In this document: piece after piece, positions 26,712 to 35,887 of the stretch
How positions within the stretch are numbered: position 1 is the first letter of the stretch
Layout: the number at the start of each line of letters is the position of its first letter
Source: Actinomycetes bacterium
GTDB taxonomy: Bacteria > Actinomycetota > Acidimicrobiia > Acidimicrobiales > Ilumatobacteraceae
Direction of reading: 5' to 3'
NCBI GenBank assembly: GCA_027491335.1
Contig: JAIXWJ010000016.1
Span: 1 to 40,312 of the forward strand
Length of the DNA stretch: 40,312 nt
Position numbers and translations under genes: made by a program
Notes under the pieces: model-generated
What the model was told of the DNA's origin: nothing
The model's input: the letters and a program-made list of their open reading frames with translations, nothing else
Databases searched by the model: none

Positions 26712-29074
26712 CAGAGCGTCTCCACCTTCACGTCGTTGACCCACTTCGTGGAGTCGATCAATTCACCGACGTTCGCGCCGGGCTGAGCCCAGGCCGCCCA
26801 CACGGTTCCACGCTGCACGGACTCGTCGGCCACCACGTCCATCACGATGGATGTGCGGTCACCCGACACCTTCACCGAAGCGCCATCGGTCGCGCCGAGA
26901 CGTTCGAGATCGAGAGGATGCATGTGCAGAGCGGAGCCCGGCGCCAACGGAGCGAGCGACGGTGACTCGGCCACGTTGCGTCCGTTGTCGTACAACTTGC
27001 GACCCACCACGAGGCGGTAGCCGAAACCGGGGCGCTCGGCTACCGGAGGAACGACGCGCGCGCTGTTGGTCGTGGTGATTCGTTCGAGAACGACACCATC
27101 GGGATGGGCGGACAACGCCGACCGCGTGGCCGGGGCGAAGGCGGCGTTCGACGACACGAGATCGGCATGAACGTCGGCGACCGACGCGACTCCGAGGTCG
27201 TGACCGAGAATGTCGGCCAACTCCAGTGCCACCATCCAGTCGGGTCGCGACGTTCCGTTCACGGTCACCTTGCGCGCGAGACGGGTCACCCGACCCTCGA
27301 GATTGGTGGTCGTTCCGTCCTTCTCACCGAAGGCGGCCGCGGGCAACAACACCGTGGCCTTCGACGACGAGGCCGTGGCGAAGGTGTCGATGGCGATGAT
27401 GTTCGGAACGGCGGCCAGTGCACGACGGGCCAGTTCGGTGTCGGGACAATCGGCGATGGGATCCGCTCCCACCAACACCAGACAATCGATCTCACCATTC
27501 ACGGCGTCGGCGAGGATGTCGACGGCGTCACGACGTCCGAGACCAACCGTCAGGGCGCCACGGACGTTTCCGCGTCGCAACACCGGCAGGACCGTCGCGC
27601 TCGGATTCGCCGCCATCACGGCGTCGAGAGCGGCCATGGTGTACTCGTCGCTCTCGGCCAGATTGGAACGACCCACGACCACGACCACCGAGCCCTTGGC
27701 CGTTTGTGCCGCGACCGCCGCATCGGAGAGCGTGGTGGCGACCACCGCGGGCTGAGTGCCGGGCAGATACGGAACGGACTTCCATGCGTAACGAGTGAGG
27801 CCGGACTCCTTGGCGGTGAACTCGAGGATGCGCGACCGCTTCTTCTCCGAGGCGTCACGGAGTCGCAGATACAGAATCGGCAACTCTTCCTTCAGATCGG
27901 GAGCCAACAGAATGATCGTCGAGGCGCGAGCGGCTTCGTCGATCGTCGCTTGCGGATACGACAACACGTCGGCCGGCAATCCGTCGCCGAGCTGGGCGTC
28001 GACGGAATCGATCCCCAACGCGGTGGCCAACTTGGCCCAGGCGTGGGCATCCTCGTTCGTTCCCCGAGCGCCACCGAGCACGGCGACGCGCGAAGCGCCG
28101 CCCGCACGCAGTGCCGACGTGATGAGCGAAGCGGCCGTCGCGAGCGCCGAACTCCAGGATGTCTCGACGAGAGATCCTCCGTCGCGAACGAGCGGATTGG
28201 ACAGTCGAGCGTCGGACTTGACCGACTCGAAGTTGAAGCGACCCTTGTCGCACAACCAACCGTGGTTGACCGGATCACTGTCGACACCTTGATAACGAAG
28301 CAACTCGTCGCGACTGCTCTCGAGGGTGATGCGACAGCCGACGGAGCACGTGGTGCACGTGCTCTCGGTCTTCTCCAGGTCCCACGGACGGGCCTTGAAC
28401 CTGTACGGCTGTGCGGTGAGCGCGCCCACCGGACAGATCTGCACGGTGTTCCCCGAGAAGTACGAACTGAAGGGTTCGTCGGGGAAGGTCTGCACCTGAG
28501 TGTTGTTGCCGCGCGACGTGAAGTGAATGAGCGCGTCGCCCGCGACTTCGTCGGCGAATCGAGTGCAACGATCGCACAGGATGCAGCGCTCACGATCGAG
28601 CAACACCAGATCGCTGATGGCGATGGGCTTCTCGTAGTGGCGCTTCTCCTCGATGAAACGACTCTCGCCCGGACCATGACTGAAGGCCTGGTCCTGCAAC
28701 GGACACTCGCCGCCCTTGTCGCAGACCGGACAGTCGAGCGGATGGTTCGCGAGGAGCAATTCGATGATGCCCTCTTGAGCGCGCTTCACCTGATCGGTCT
28801 CCGTGCGCACGACCTGACCCTCGGCCACCGGGGTCATGCAACTGACCACCATCATCGGACCGCGCGGTCCCTCCACCTCCACGAGACACTGGCGACACAT
28901 GCCGACCGGGCTCATGCGCGGGTGGTAACAGAAGCGAGGGATGTAGTCGCCACTGCGATCGGCGGCGGCGATGATCAACTCGCCCTTGCGCGCCGCCACG
29001 GGTCGACCGTTGATGGTGAGATTGACGGCGTTCGGGTCGACCGCGATCTCGGGTGTCGGTTCGGTGGTGGTCAT
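26711..29074 (-). CDS. nuoG: complex I subunit G (NADH module, Fe-S chain)
   Basis: A 787-residue cytoplasmic subunit. All cluster ligands are visible: [2Fe-2S] C49, C60, C63, C79; the His-Cys3 site H111, C115, C118, C124; [4Fe-4S] C164, C167, C170, C214; and the extra N7 cluster C240, C243, C247, C275 (CxxCxxxCx27C), which bacteria keep but mitochondria lost. A molybdopterin-oxidoreductase-like domain with no obvious cofactor site follows to the C-terminus. ATG at 29074 overlaps nuoF by 4 bp. It occurs only in set 2. Confidence 0.96.
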   Translation of the reverse strand: MTTTEPTPEIAVDPNAVNLTINGRPVAARKGELIIAAADRSGDYIPRFCYHPRMSPVGMCRQCLVEVEGPRGPMMVVSCMTPVAEGQVVRTETDQVKRAQEGIIELLLANHPLDCPVCDKGGECPLQDQAFSHGPGESRFIEEKRHYEKPIAISDLVLLDRERCILCDRCTRFADEVAGDALIHFTSRGNNTQVQTFPDEPFSSYFSGNTVQICPVGALTAQPYRFKARPWDLEKTESTCTTCSVGCRITLESSRDELLRYQGVDSDPVNHGWLCDKGRFNFESVKSDARLSNPLVRDGGSLVETSWSSALATAASLITSALRAGGASRVAVLGGARGTNEDAHAWAKLATALGIDSVDAQLGDGLPADVLSYPQATIDEAARASTIILLAPDLKEELPILYLRLRDASEKKRSRILEFTAKESGLTRYAWKSVPYLPGTQPAVVATTLSDAAVAAQTAKGSVVVVVGRSNLAESDEYTMAALDAVMAANPSATVLPVLRRGNVRGALTVGLGRRDAVDILADAVNGEIDCLVLVGADPIADCPDTELARRALAAVPNIIAIDTFATASSSKATVLLPAAAFGEKDGTTTNLEGRVTRLARKVTVNGTSRPDWMVALELADILGHDLGVASVADVHADLVSSNAAFAPATRSALSAHPDGVVLERITTTNSARVVPPVAERPGFGYRLVVGRKLYDNGRNVAESPSLAPLAPGSALHMHPLDLERLGATDGASVKVSGDRTSIVMDVVADESVQRGTVWAAWAQPGANVGELIDSTKWVNDVKVETL

Positions 29075-30486
29075 GACGCTGCTCCGACTGCGGTGACGGG
29101 AATCATCGTGCGCTTGGTGACCCGAGCGGCGAACTCCTCGGGGAACAGAACGAGCGCCGAATTGATCGGTGCGTACGCCGACGGTCCGACGAAACAAATG
29201 GTGTTCATCTTGTACGGGAACGGAACGGCGTCGAGGCCCAGGCGCTTGCTCGAGGCGTGCGGGAAGTCACCCGGACAAATGGATGTTCCGACCTCGACCA
29301 ATTGAGCCAGGTCGGCATCGGTGCCCTTGCCATCGACGATGCGACTGAGGATTCGCTCCAACCACGTGCCACCTTCGCGACACGGTGTGCACTTGCCGCA
29401 TGATTCGTGCGCGTAGAAACGAGTGAGCGTGAGCGCGGCGGCCGGGATGTCGGTCGTCTCGTCCATCACCATCACGGCGCCGGAACCGAGCATGGAGCCG
29501 GCGGCACCGGCCTGCGGTCCTTCGAAGGCAACGTCGAGTTGGTCCTCGGTGAACCACGGAGCGGAACCGCCACCGGGAACGAACGCCTTGAGCTTGTTGC
29601 CGTTGCGTATGCCTCCGCAGTATTCCTCGTTGAAGATGAGGTCACGGAAGGTGGTGACTCCGTTGATGATCTCGTACACGCCGGGGCGCTTCACGTGACC
29701 ACTGACGGCGACCATACGAGTGCCGGGCGAGGTCTTGGTGCCGATGGAGGTGTATGCCTCGGCGCCGTTGCGCATCAACCACGGCAGATTCGCCAGCGTC
29801 TCGACGTTGTTCACGATGGTCGGTTGTCCGTACAAGCCGATGGCCGCCGGGAAATAAGGCGGCTTCAGACGCGGCATTCCGCGATTGCCTTCGAGACTCT
29901 CGATGAGAGCGGTCTCCTCACCCACCACGTACGCGCCGGCACCCCAGTGCAACACGATGTCGAGAGAGAACTTCGAACCGAGGATGTTCTTGCCCACGTA
30001 ACCAGCGGCGTACGCCTCGTTGAGAGCGGCGGCCACGCGCTCCTGGGCCAAGGCCATCTCTCCGCGGATGTACAAGAAACACTGCGACAATCCGGCGGCG
30101 TAACACGCGATCAAACAACCTTCGATCAGCTGATGGGGATCGCGCTCCATCAGCAAGCGATCCTTGTACGTGCCCGGCTCGCTCTCGTCGCCGTTGACGA
30201 CCAGATAGCGCGGGAAGACACCCTGCGGGGTGAGACCCCACTTGGTGCCGGCGGGGAAACCCGCACCACCGCGACCGAGAACTGTCGCGCTCTTGACTTC
30301 GTCGTGCACCTCGTTGGCCGGTCGACCGAGTGCGGCGCGCAAACCGGCGTAGCCGTCGGTGGCGAGGTAACGCTGCAGGGTGTACGAGTCGGTGTACTCG
30401 AAACGCGAGGTGACGATGCGCGGACGATCTCCGGCAACGAAACCGGGGGCGTGCGGATACGTGTACGTGGAATTCGGGGTGTTCAC
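29071..30486 (-). CDS. nuoF: complex I subunit F (NADH/FMN site)
   Basis: A 471-residue flavoprotein oxidising NADH. The FMN/NADH glycine-rich segment is GRGGAGFPAGTKWGL, with GAGAYVVGEETALIESLEGNRGMPRLKPPYFP and TIVNNVETLANLPWL; the N3 cluster motif is ESCGKCTPCREGG, with the fourth Cys in TSICPGDFP. The start is GTG at 30486, overlapping the nuoE stop as GTGA. It is the sole NADH entry subunit in the window; set 1 has none. Confidence 0.96.
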   Translation of the reverse strand: MNTPNSTYTYPHAPGFVAGDRPRIVTSRFEYTDSYTLQRYLATDGYAGLRAALGRPANEVHDEVKSATVLGRGGAGFPAGTKWGLTPQGVFPRYLVVNGDESEPGTYKDRLLMERDPHQLIEGCLIACYAAGLSQCFLYIRGEMALAQERVAAALNEAYAAGYVGKNILGSKFSLDIVLHWGAGAYVVGEETALIESLEGNRGMPRLKPPYFPAAIGLYGQPTIVNNVETLANLPWLMRNGAEAYTSIGTKTSPGTRMVAVSGHVKRPGVYEIINGVTTFRDLIFNEEYCGGIRNGNKLKAFVPGGGSAPWFTEDQLDVAFEGPQAGAAGSMLGSGAVMVMDETTDIPAAALTLTRFYAHESCGKCTPCREGGTWLERILSRIVDGKGTDADLAQLVEVGTSICPGDFPHASSKRLGLDAVPFPYKMNTICFVGPSAYAPINSALVLFPEEFAARVTKRTMIPVTAVGAAS

Positions 30487-31097
30487 AGCGCCGCCTTTCC
30501 GTCCATCCAGGCCGGGGCCTCGGTGACGTCCTCCGGCGGAACCGCGCCGACTCCCCGATCGAGCGGAATGTGCTGACGCACTCGAGCCACGGTGCCGTGC
30601 GCCGGGATCTCGTCGTTCAACCGTCCGGACTTCAGGTCGTCGACGAGCGAATCGAAGTCGGCATCGGTGACGCGGAAGCGATAGCGATAGTTGACCTGCA
30701 GACACGGAGCCTCGGTGCACGCCGCCTGACACTCGGCGCGCTCGAGGGTGAACATGCCGTCATCGGTGGTGCCACCCAACTTCACTCCGAGTCGATGCTC
30801 GGCGTGATGCATGAGATCCTCTGCTCCCATCAACGCGCAGGACATGGTGCCGCAGATGTTGATGAGGTACTTGCCCACCGGCTCGAACTTGAACATCTCG
30901 TAGAACGACGCCGTTCCGTAGACCTCGGCCGACGTGGCGCCGACGAGCTCACCGATGTGCGCCATGGCCTCGTTCGTGACGTGACCATCCTGCTGTTGGG
31001 CGAGATGGAGCAACGGGATGGTGGCCGACCGCGCGCGCGGATAACGACCGATGATCTCTTTGGCGAGACGAACGTTCTCTTCGGACAGACGTGCCAT
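30483..31097 (-). CDS. nuoE: complex I subunit E ([2Fe-2S] N1a)
   Basis: A 204-residue thioredoxin-like subunit with N1a ligands C82, C87 (INICGTMSCALMG) and C123, C127 (AECQAACTEAPC). An N-terminal helical domain (RYPRARSATIPLLHLAQQQDG) is typical. The C-terminal 40 residues (DLKSGRLNDEIPAHGTV) contact NuoF in known structures. ATG at 31097 overlaps nuoD2 by one base. Confidence 0.95.
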   Translation of the reverse strand: MARLSEENVRLAKEIIGRYPRARSATIPLLHLAQQQDGHVTNEAMAHIGELVGATSAEVYGTASFYEMFKFEPVGKYLINICGTMSCALMGAEDLMHHAEHRLGVKLGGTTDDGMFTLERAECQAACTEAPCLQVNYRYRFRVTDADFDSLVDDLKSGRLNDEIPAHGTVARVRQHIPLDRGVGAVPPEDVTEAPAWMDGKAAL

Positions 31098-32431
31098 CAG
31101 CGATCGACCTCCCCGAGGACGGGATCGACGGAAGAAATGACGGCCACCGCATCGGCCACCAGACCGCCCCGCATCATGTGGGGCAACGCCTGAATGTTCA
31201 CGAAGCTGGGGGCGCGCATGTGGATGCGATACGGCTTGGGTCCACCATCGCTGACGATGTAGCAGCCGATCTCGCCGCGCGGACTTTCGATGCCCACGTA
31301 CACCTCGCCCTCGGGCACCTTGAAGCCCTCGGTGAAGATCTTGAAGTGGTGGATCAAGGCCTCCATCGATTCGTCGATGCGGGCGCGCGGCGGCGGGGTG
31401 ACCTTCTTGTTCTGAATGCGGTAGTCGCCCAGCGGCATGCGATCGAGGATCTGATACACGATGCGAATGGACTCGCGAATCTCGTTGAGTCGAATCGCGT
31501 AGCGATCGAACGCGTCACCGTAGGTGCCCACGATCACGTCGAACTCGACCTCGTCGTAACGCAGGTACGGCTGATCGCGACGAAGGTCCCAGGCGACTCC
31601 GGTGGAGCGCAGGATCGGTCCACTGGTGCCGAGCGCCAGAGCCTCGTCGGCGGTGATGACACCCACGCCCTGCAAACGCTCGCGCCAGATGGGCTGATCG
31701 GTCATGAGGATGTCGTACTCCGCCAAGCGGGGCGGGAGAGTTTCGAGAATCGTCAACACGTCGTCGCGCCAACCCGCGGGCAGGTCGGCGGCCAGACCAC
31801 CGGGGCGGATGAAGTTGTGGTTCATGCGAAGGCCGGTGACCTTCTGGAAGAACCGCAACACTTCCTCGCGCTCGCGCCAGCCGTAGAGCATCATCGACAC
31901 CGCGCCGATGTCCATGCCGTTGGTGGCCAGGAAGAGCAGGTGGCTGCTCATGCGATTGAGTTCGCTGAGGAGCATGCGCATCCACACCGCGCGCTCGGGA
32001 ATGTCGTTCTCGATGCCCAGCAACTTCTCGACCGCCATCGAGAACACGAGCTCGTTGTTCAACGGACTCAGGTAGTCCATGCGAGTGACGTTCGTGCCAC
32101 CCTGAAGGAACGTGAGTTCCTCGCCGGTCTTCTCCATGCCGGTGTGGAGGTAACCGATGATCGGCTTGCAGCGCAGCACGGTCTCACCCTGCAGCTCGAG
32201 CATGAGGCGCAACACACCGTGGGTGCTGGGGTGCTGCGGACCCATGTTGATGATCATCGTCTGATCCTCGTCGGGATCGGCCGGAATCTGTCCGAGCTTG
32301 GCCGCCTCGGCCTCGCTCATGCGAAGCACCGAACCGACCTCGCGCAGAAGTTCACGCGCTCCGATCTCGCTTCGCGAGCGCATCTCCTGCGCGCCTTCGT
32401 TCGTCTGACGGACGTTTTCCACCGCGGTCAC
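31097..32431 (-). CDS. nuoD: complex I subunit D, set 2 (HTG variant)
   Basis: A 444-residue Q-module subunit from GTG at 32431 (GTGA overlap with nuoC2). The quinone His67 is in NMGPQHPSTHGVLRL. Two positions differ from NuoD1: residues 96-98 are HTG, with Thr97 where NuoD1 has Arg72, and Phe108 stands where NuoD1 has the quinone-site Tyr83. The C-terminus (GGPKPYRIHMRAPSFVNIQ, then GEVDR) is standard. A 55-residue N-terminal extension precedes the fold. Thermus and many actinobacterial NuoD also have HTG, from memory of the family. Confidence 0.95.
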   Translation of the reverse strand: MTAVENVRQTNEGAQEMRSRSEIGARELLREVGSVLRMSEAEAAKLGQIPADPDEDQTMIINMGPQHPSTHGVLRLMLELQGETVLRCKPIIGYLHTGMEKTGEELTFLQGGTNVTRMDYLSPLNNELVFSMAVEKLLGIENDIPERAVWMRMLLSELNRMSSHLLFLATNGMDIGAVSMMLYGWREREEVLRFFQKVTGLRMNHNFIRPGGLAADLPAGWRDDVLTILETLPPRLAEYDILMTDQPIWRERLQGVGVITADEALALGTSGPILRSTGVAWDLRRDQPYLRYDEVEFDVIVGTYGDAFDRYAIRLNEIRESIRIVYQILDRMPLGDYRIQNKKVTPPPRARIDESMEALIHHFKIFTEGFKVPEGEVYVGIESPRGEIGCYIVSDGGPKPYRIHMRAPSFVNIQALPHMMRGGLVADAVAVISSVDPVLGEVDR

Positions 32432-32925
32432 GAGTTCGCTCCCTTGAACTGAACGGGGATTCGACCGACCGCGTAATCCTTGCGCAGCGGATGACCATCC
32501 CAATCCTCGGGCATGAGGATGCGCGTGAGGTCGGGGTGGCCGTCGAAGCTCACTCCGAACATGTCGAAGACCTCGCGCTCCATGGCCTCGGTTCCCGGCC
32601 ACAGCTCGAACACCGACGCGATGGTGGCGTCGCTTTCCGGGACCTGCACGCGAACACGAATGCGATCACGGCTGGCGATGGACGTGAGGTTCAACACCAC
32701 TTCGAATCGCTCGGCGGCGATACCGGCGGGCAACTCGCGACCGGGATGAGTGAGAAAGTCGACCGCGGTCAGATCGCTGCACATCGCATAGCCATCGTCG
32801 AGCAACTTCTTCAACAACTTGATGTACTCGGCGCGCGTCGGGTGGACCACCTTCTGGCCGCGGGAGTACGACACCGGACTGCCGTGAAGCGTCTCCGGTT
32901 GCGGTGCCTCCTGAACGTCGCTCAT
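32428..32925 (-). CDS. nuoC: complex I subunit C, set 2
   Basis: A 165-residue subunit with the family hallmark [36 protein letters not shown] near the C-terminus. ATG at 32925 overlaps the nuoB2 stop (ATGA). It lacks the polar insertion found in NuoC1. The first 30 residues ([14 protein letters not shown]) look unstructured. Confidence 0.94.
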   Translation of the reverse strand: MSDVQEAPQPETLHGSPVSYSRGQKVVHPTRAEYIKLLKKLLDDGYAMCSDLTAVDFLTHPGRELPAGIAAERFEVVLNLTSIASRDRIRVRVQVPESDATIASVFELWPGTEAMEREVFDMFGVSFDGHPDLTRILMPEDWDGHPLRKDYAVGRIPVQFKGANS

Positions 32926-33521
32926 GCCAGGACTCCCCCGCGTGAGGCGGACAGCTGCACAGGTGAGGTCTGGGCGCCGATCTCGGTGATGTGCAGGTTC
33001 GCTCCCGCGCCCGTCTGGGCCCGACGGCGCATGATCTCGCCGTCTTCGATCTTCTGGTGAAGCGTCTCGATGGCGTGGATGAGCGTCTCGGGCGTCGGGG
33101 GGCAACCGGGTGCGTACACGTCGACCGGAACGATCTGGTCGACACCCTGGATGATGGCGTAGTTGTTGAACATGCCACCGCTGGATGCGCACACACCCAT
33201 GGAGATGACCCACTTGGGTTCCATCATCTGGTCGTACACCTGACGCAACACCGGCGCCATCTTCTGACTCACGCGACCGGCGACGATCATGATGTCGGCC
33301 TGACGCGGCGAGGCACGGAACACCTCCATGCCGAATCGTGCGATGTCGTAGTGCGGACCGCCGGTACCCATCATTTCGATGGCGCAACACGCCAATCCGA
33401 ACGTGGCTCCCCAACTCGAACGGCTGCGCGCCCACTTGACGAGATCCTCGATCCGGCCGGTGACGATGTTGTGGTCGAGACCACCGAGTCCATCGTCGAG
33501 CACGTTGCGCACCACACTCAT
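32922..33521 (-). CDS. nuoB: complex I subunit B (N2 cluster), set 2
   Basis: A 199-residue subunit with N2 ligands C45, C46 ([10 protein letters not shown]), C111 ([10 protein letters not shown]) and C140 (APGCPPTPE). The start is ATG at 33521, chosen because it opens the conserved N-terminus ([14 protein letters not shown]) and lies 16 bp after nuoA2; longer readings overlap nuoA2. A 40-residue tail of low complexity follows the conserved core. Confidence 0.95.
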   Translation of the reverse strand: MSVVRNVLDDGLGGLDHNIVTGRIEDLVKWARSRSSWGATFGLACCAIEMMGTGGPHYDIARFGMEVFRASPRQADIMIVAGRVSQKMAPVLRQVYDQMMEPKWVISMGVCASSGGMFNNYAIIQGVDQIVPVDVYAPGCPPTPETLIHAIETLHQKIEDGEIMRRRAQTGAGANLHITEIGAQTSPVQLSASRGGVLA

Positions 33522-33537
33522 GTCGAACCTCCGCCGC

Positions 33538-34002
33538 TCAGGCTGCCCGGTCGTCGTCGATACGGCCCTCGAGGCCGACACGACGAATTGTCGAAGACGA
33601 CGTACGCGTGTCGGAGACTCCATCGACCAGACGACGCGCCTTGGCGACGGGGCCCCAATCGAGAGCACCGCGGGCCACGACGTAGACGAACGCGAGGAAG
33701 AAGACGGAACTGAACGCCACCATCTCCCAGAATGCGAAGGCGCCGAGTTCGGCTCGGTTGACGGCGTACGGGTAAATGAAGATGATCTCGATGTCGAACA
33801 TGATGAACAACATCGCCACGATGTAGAAGCTCACCGGGAAGCGCTCCGGTGGTTCACGGCTGGGAACGATGCCGCACTCGTACGGGGCCTCCTTGGCGAC
33901 CGACGGTCGACGAGGAGCCAACAAACGCGATGCCACGAAACTCAGTGCCCCGAACAGGATGCCCAACACCATCAGGGCGATCACCGGCAGGTACTGACCC
34001 AT
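33538..34002 (-). CDS. nuoA: complex I subunit A, set 2
   Basis: A 154-residue, three-helix subunit ([40 protein letters not shown]). It carries a soluble C-terminal extension of about 35 residues ([28 protein letters not shown]) that NuoA1 lacks. It begins 3 bp after the unknown membrane protein, so the nuo genes are directly continuous with the bc-type genes. Confidence 0.94.
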   Translation of the reverse strand: MGQYLPVIALMVLGILFGALSFVASRLLAPRRPSVAKEAPYECGIVPSREPPERFPVSFYIVAMLFIMFDIEIIFIYPYAVNRAELGAFAFWEMVAFSSVFFLAFVYVVARGALDWGPVAKARRLVDGVSDTRTSSSTIRRVGLEGRIDDDRAA

Positions 34003-34005
34003 GTG

Positions 34006-34824
34006 TCAGGCCTTCGCGGGAACGGCCAGGCCGCGGTTCGCGGCGACGATGCGATCTCGACGGTGCAACATCCAGCAGCAGAGCAGGAAGATGATCGTGG
34101 AACCGATGGTGATGAACGCCGCCGGCTGACGCTTGGTGCCCAAGTCGCGGATCATGACGACGTATTGGTGAGGTTGCGACTCGTCGATCACCGGACGCGC
34201 GGGAGCGCGACCCGGTTCCACGCGTTGCGGGACGAGCGGAGCGATCTCCACCACCGCGTACGCCGGCTTGTGGAAGAAGGCCAAGAAGTCGACCTCGTCA
34301 CCGAACTTGGGGTAGCGCTCGCCACCACGCACGTACACCCGGGTGGCTTCGTACTCGCCGGCCGCGTACATCTCGGCTTCGACCTGAATGATCTCGTCGG
34401 CCGCGGCGATGGCCTGGCCACGTCCTCGGTCGTCGGAGGGCAACAACTTCCAACCCTCGGACTCCATCGCCGCGCCGGAGGCATCGGCGATTTCGGTGAA
34501 CGAGGCACCCTCGTCGAGCTTGATGGGCGCGTCGACCACTTCGGCGTCGAGCAGGTACTGGCCTTCGCGCACGATGGAGAACGGCTCGGCCGGCTTCCAC
34601 GACGGCGAATTGCCCACCAATCCGATTCCGTAGATCATCCAGATGATTCCCATCAGCATCATCCATCCGGCCAACCCGGCGATCGACACCAGGAAGCCCA
34701 GGCGAGCACCGATGTTCGTGCCGAGGAGCAGGTACACGCTGCCGCACAGCGCCACGGTTCCGATGATGACGGTGAGAAGTCCCCGAAGTTCGGGTTCCCA
34801 GCCAATGGCAAGTAGTGCGCTCAT
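34006..34824 (-). CDS. unknown four-helix membrane protein between cytochrome c and nuoA2
   Basis: Not recognised. 272 residues: hydrophobic segments at about 13-34 and 40-70 (two to three helices), a polar domain of about 160 residues rich in Glu and Ala, then one C-terminal helix at about 235-253 (FITIGSTIIFLLCCWML) and a basic tail. No heme, Fe-S or nucleotide motif is seen. Its ATG overlaps the diheme cytochrome c stop by 4 bp (ATGA) and its stop is 3 bp from nuoA2, so it is made together with both complexes. A structural or assembly role at the complex I / bc interface is a guess from position only. Confidence 0.8.
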   Translation of the reverse strand: MSALLAIGWEPELRGLLTVIIGTVALCGSVYLLLGTNIGARLGFLVSIAGLAGWMMLMGIIWMIYGIGLVGNSPSWKPAEPFSIVREGQYLLDAEVVDAPIKLDEGASFTEIADASGAAMESEGWKLLPSDDRGRGQAIAAADEIIQVEAEMYAAGEYEATRVYVRGGERYPKFGDEVDFLAFFHKPAYAVVEIAPLVPQRVEPGRAPARPVIDESQPHQYVVMIRDLGTKRQPAAFITIGSTIIFLLCCWMLHRRDRIVAANRGLAVPAKA

Positions 34825-35885
34825 AGTTCGTTCCGGACGTAGTTCACGATCTCTTGGATCTGCTCATCGGTGAGGAGGCTGCCGAACCCGGGCATACGAC
34901 CGCTGCCCTGACCCTGCACTCCGTACTTCACTCCGTACTTGGAGCCCGACTTGATGAAGTCGATCATCTCTTGCTCGGTGGCGAAGTGGCTGTTGGTGGC
35001 ACCGCCGGTGAGGTTCCAACCAAAGGCACCCGCGCCGGTGTTACCGGGCTCGCCCCAGCTCCAACCCGGAGTGTGGCAACGCGCGCAGCTGTACGCGCCA
35101 GCGCCAAGCTCCAGGTTGAACAATGCTTCACCCACCGAGCCGTAGGTTCCGTCCTCGACGGCCTTCTCGGCGGCGGCCTGGATCTTTTCCTGCTCGGAGG
35201 CCGGCAAGTGTCCGCCTTCGCAATTCAACGGATCGGCGTCCTGCACGATGCAGTCCTCGCGCGGAATCTGGATGCTGTGCATGTAGGCGATGAGCGTCTC
35301 GATCTGCTGCGAGGTCATCGGTCCGCCACCCTTGGTGCCCCACGGGGACATGGGCGAGAACGGGCGGCCGTACTCCAGAATGAACTGAACCTCGCTGTCG
35401 TCGAAACGGTAGAACACCGTGTTCAACGCCGGAGCCTTCCAGGTGACGGACTTGACTTCGCCGGTCTTGGAGTCGGTGACGGTCCAGGGAGCGGCACCAC
35501 CCGATGCGCTCATTCCACCGTGGCAACCCGCACAGTTGAATCCACCGTCGGCGGTGGACGCGAACAAGTTCGATCCCCACGTGATGAATCGACCGGCCTT
35601 GCCGTTGATGGCACCTTCCTGACGGCTGGGTTCGTACACCCAGTACGCCGGAAGTCCGATCGTGATGGTCGCCAGCAAGAGAACGCCGAAGAACTGCACC
35701 CGCTCGAGGCGCTTGCCCTCGAGTTCTTCGTCCTCGTAGTACTTCTTGCGGTTGGCCGCCAGTTCGATCTCGGAACCGATTTCGGCGCGACCGGCGCCAC
35801 GGTTCATGAACGCGTAGACGACCCAGCCGATCACGAAGATCAGCGTGAAGATGATGGCTGCGGAAGTGGTGGCGAGAGCGACCAT
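34821..35885 (-). CDS. membrane-anchored diheme cytochrome c of the bc-type complex
   Basis: 354 residues with two N-terminal helices (about 8-27 and 65-84) and two cytochrome c domains outside the membrane. Heme motifs are C118-A-G-C121-H122 and C267-A-R-C270-H271. Likely axial methionines are in SPMSPWG (about 179) and GRMPGFG (331). C212 and C222 could form a disulfide. Diheme subunits of this kind (QcrC-like role) pass electrons from the Rieske protein to the terminal oxidase in actinobacteria. ATG at 35885 follows GGAGGAGG. It lies 2 bp after the Rieske gene. Confidence 0.9.
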   Translation of the reverse strand: MVALATTSAAIIFTLIFVIGWVVYAFMNRGAGRAEIGSEIELAANRKKYYEDEELEGKRLERVQFFGVLLLATITIGLPAYWVYEPSRQEGAINGKAGRFITWGSNLFASTADGGFNCAGCHGGMSASGGAAPWTVTDSKTGEVKSVTWKAPALNTVFYRFDDSEVQFILEYGRPFSPMSPWGTKGGGPMTSQQIETLIAYMHSIQIPREDCIVQDADPLNCEGGHLPASEQEKIQAAAEKAVEDGTYGSVGEALFNLELGAGAYSCARCHTPGWSWGEPGNTGAGAFGWNLTGGATNSHFATEQEMIDFIKSGSKYGVKYGVQGQGSGRMPGFGSLLTDEQIQEIVNYVRNEL

Positions 35886-35887
35886 GA

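Noticed and set aside
3241..34002. Recent tandem duplication of a nuo operon
   Set aside because: The two sets differ in gene content, subunit length and many residues outside motifs, so they are old paralogues or separately acquired.
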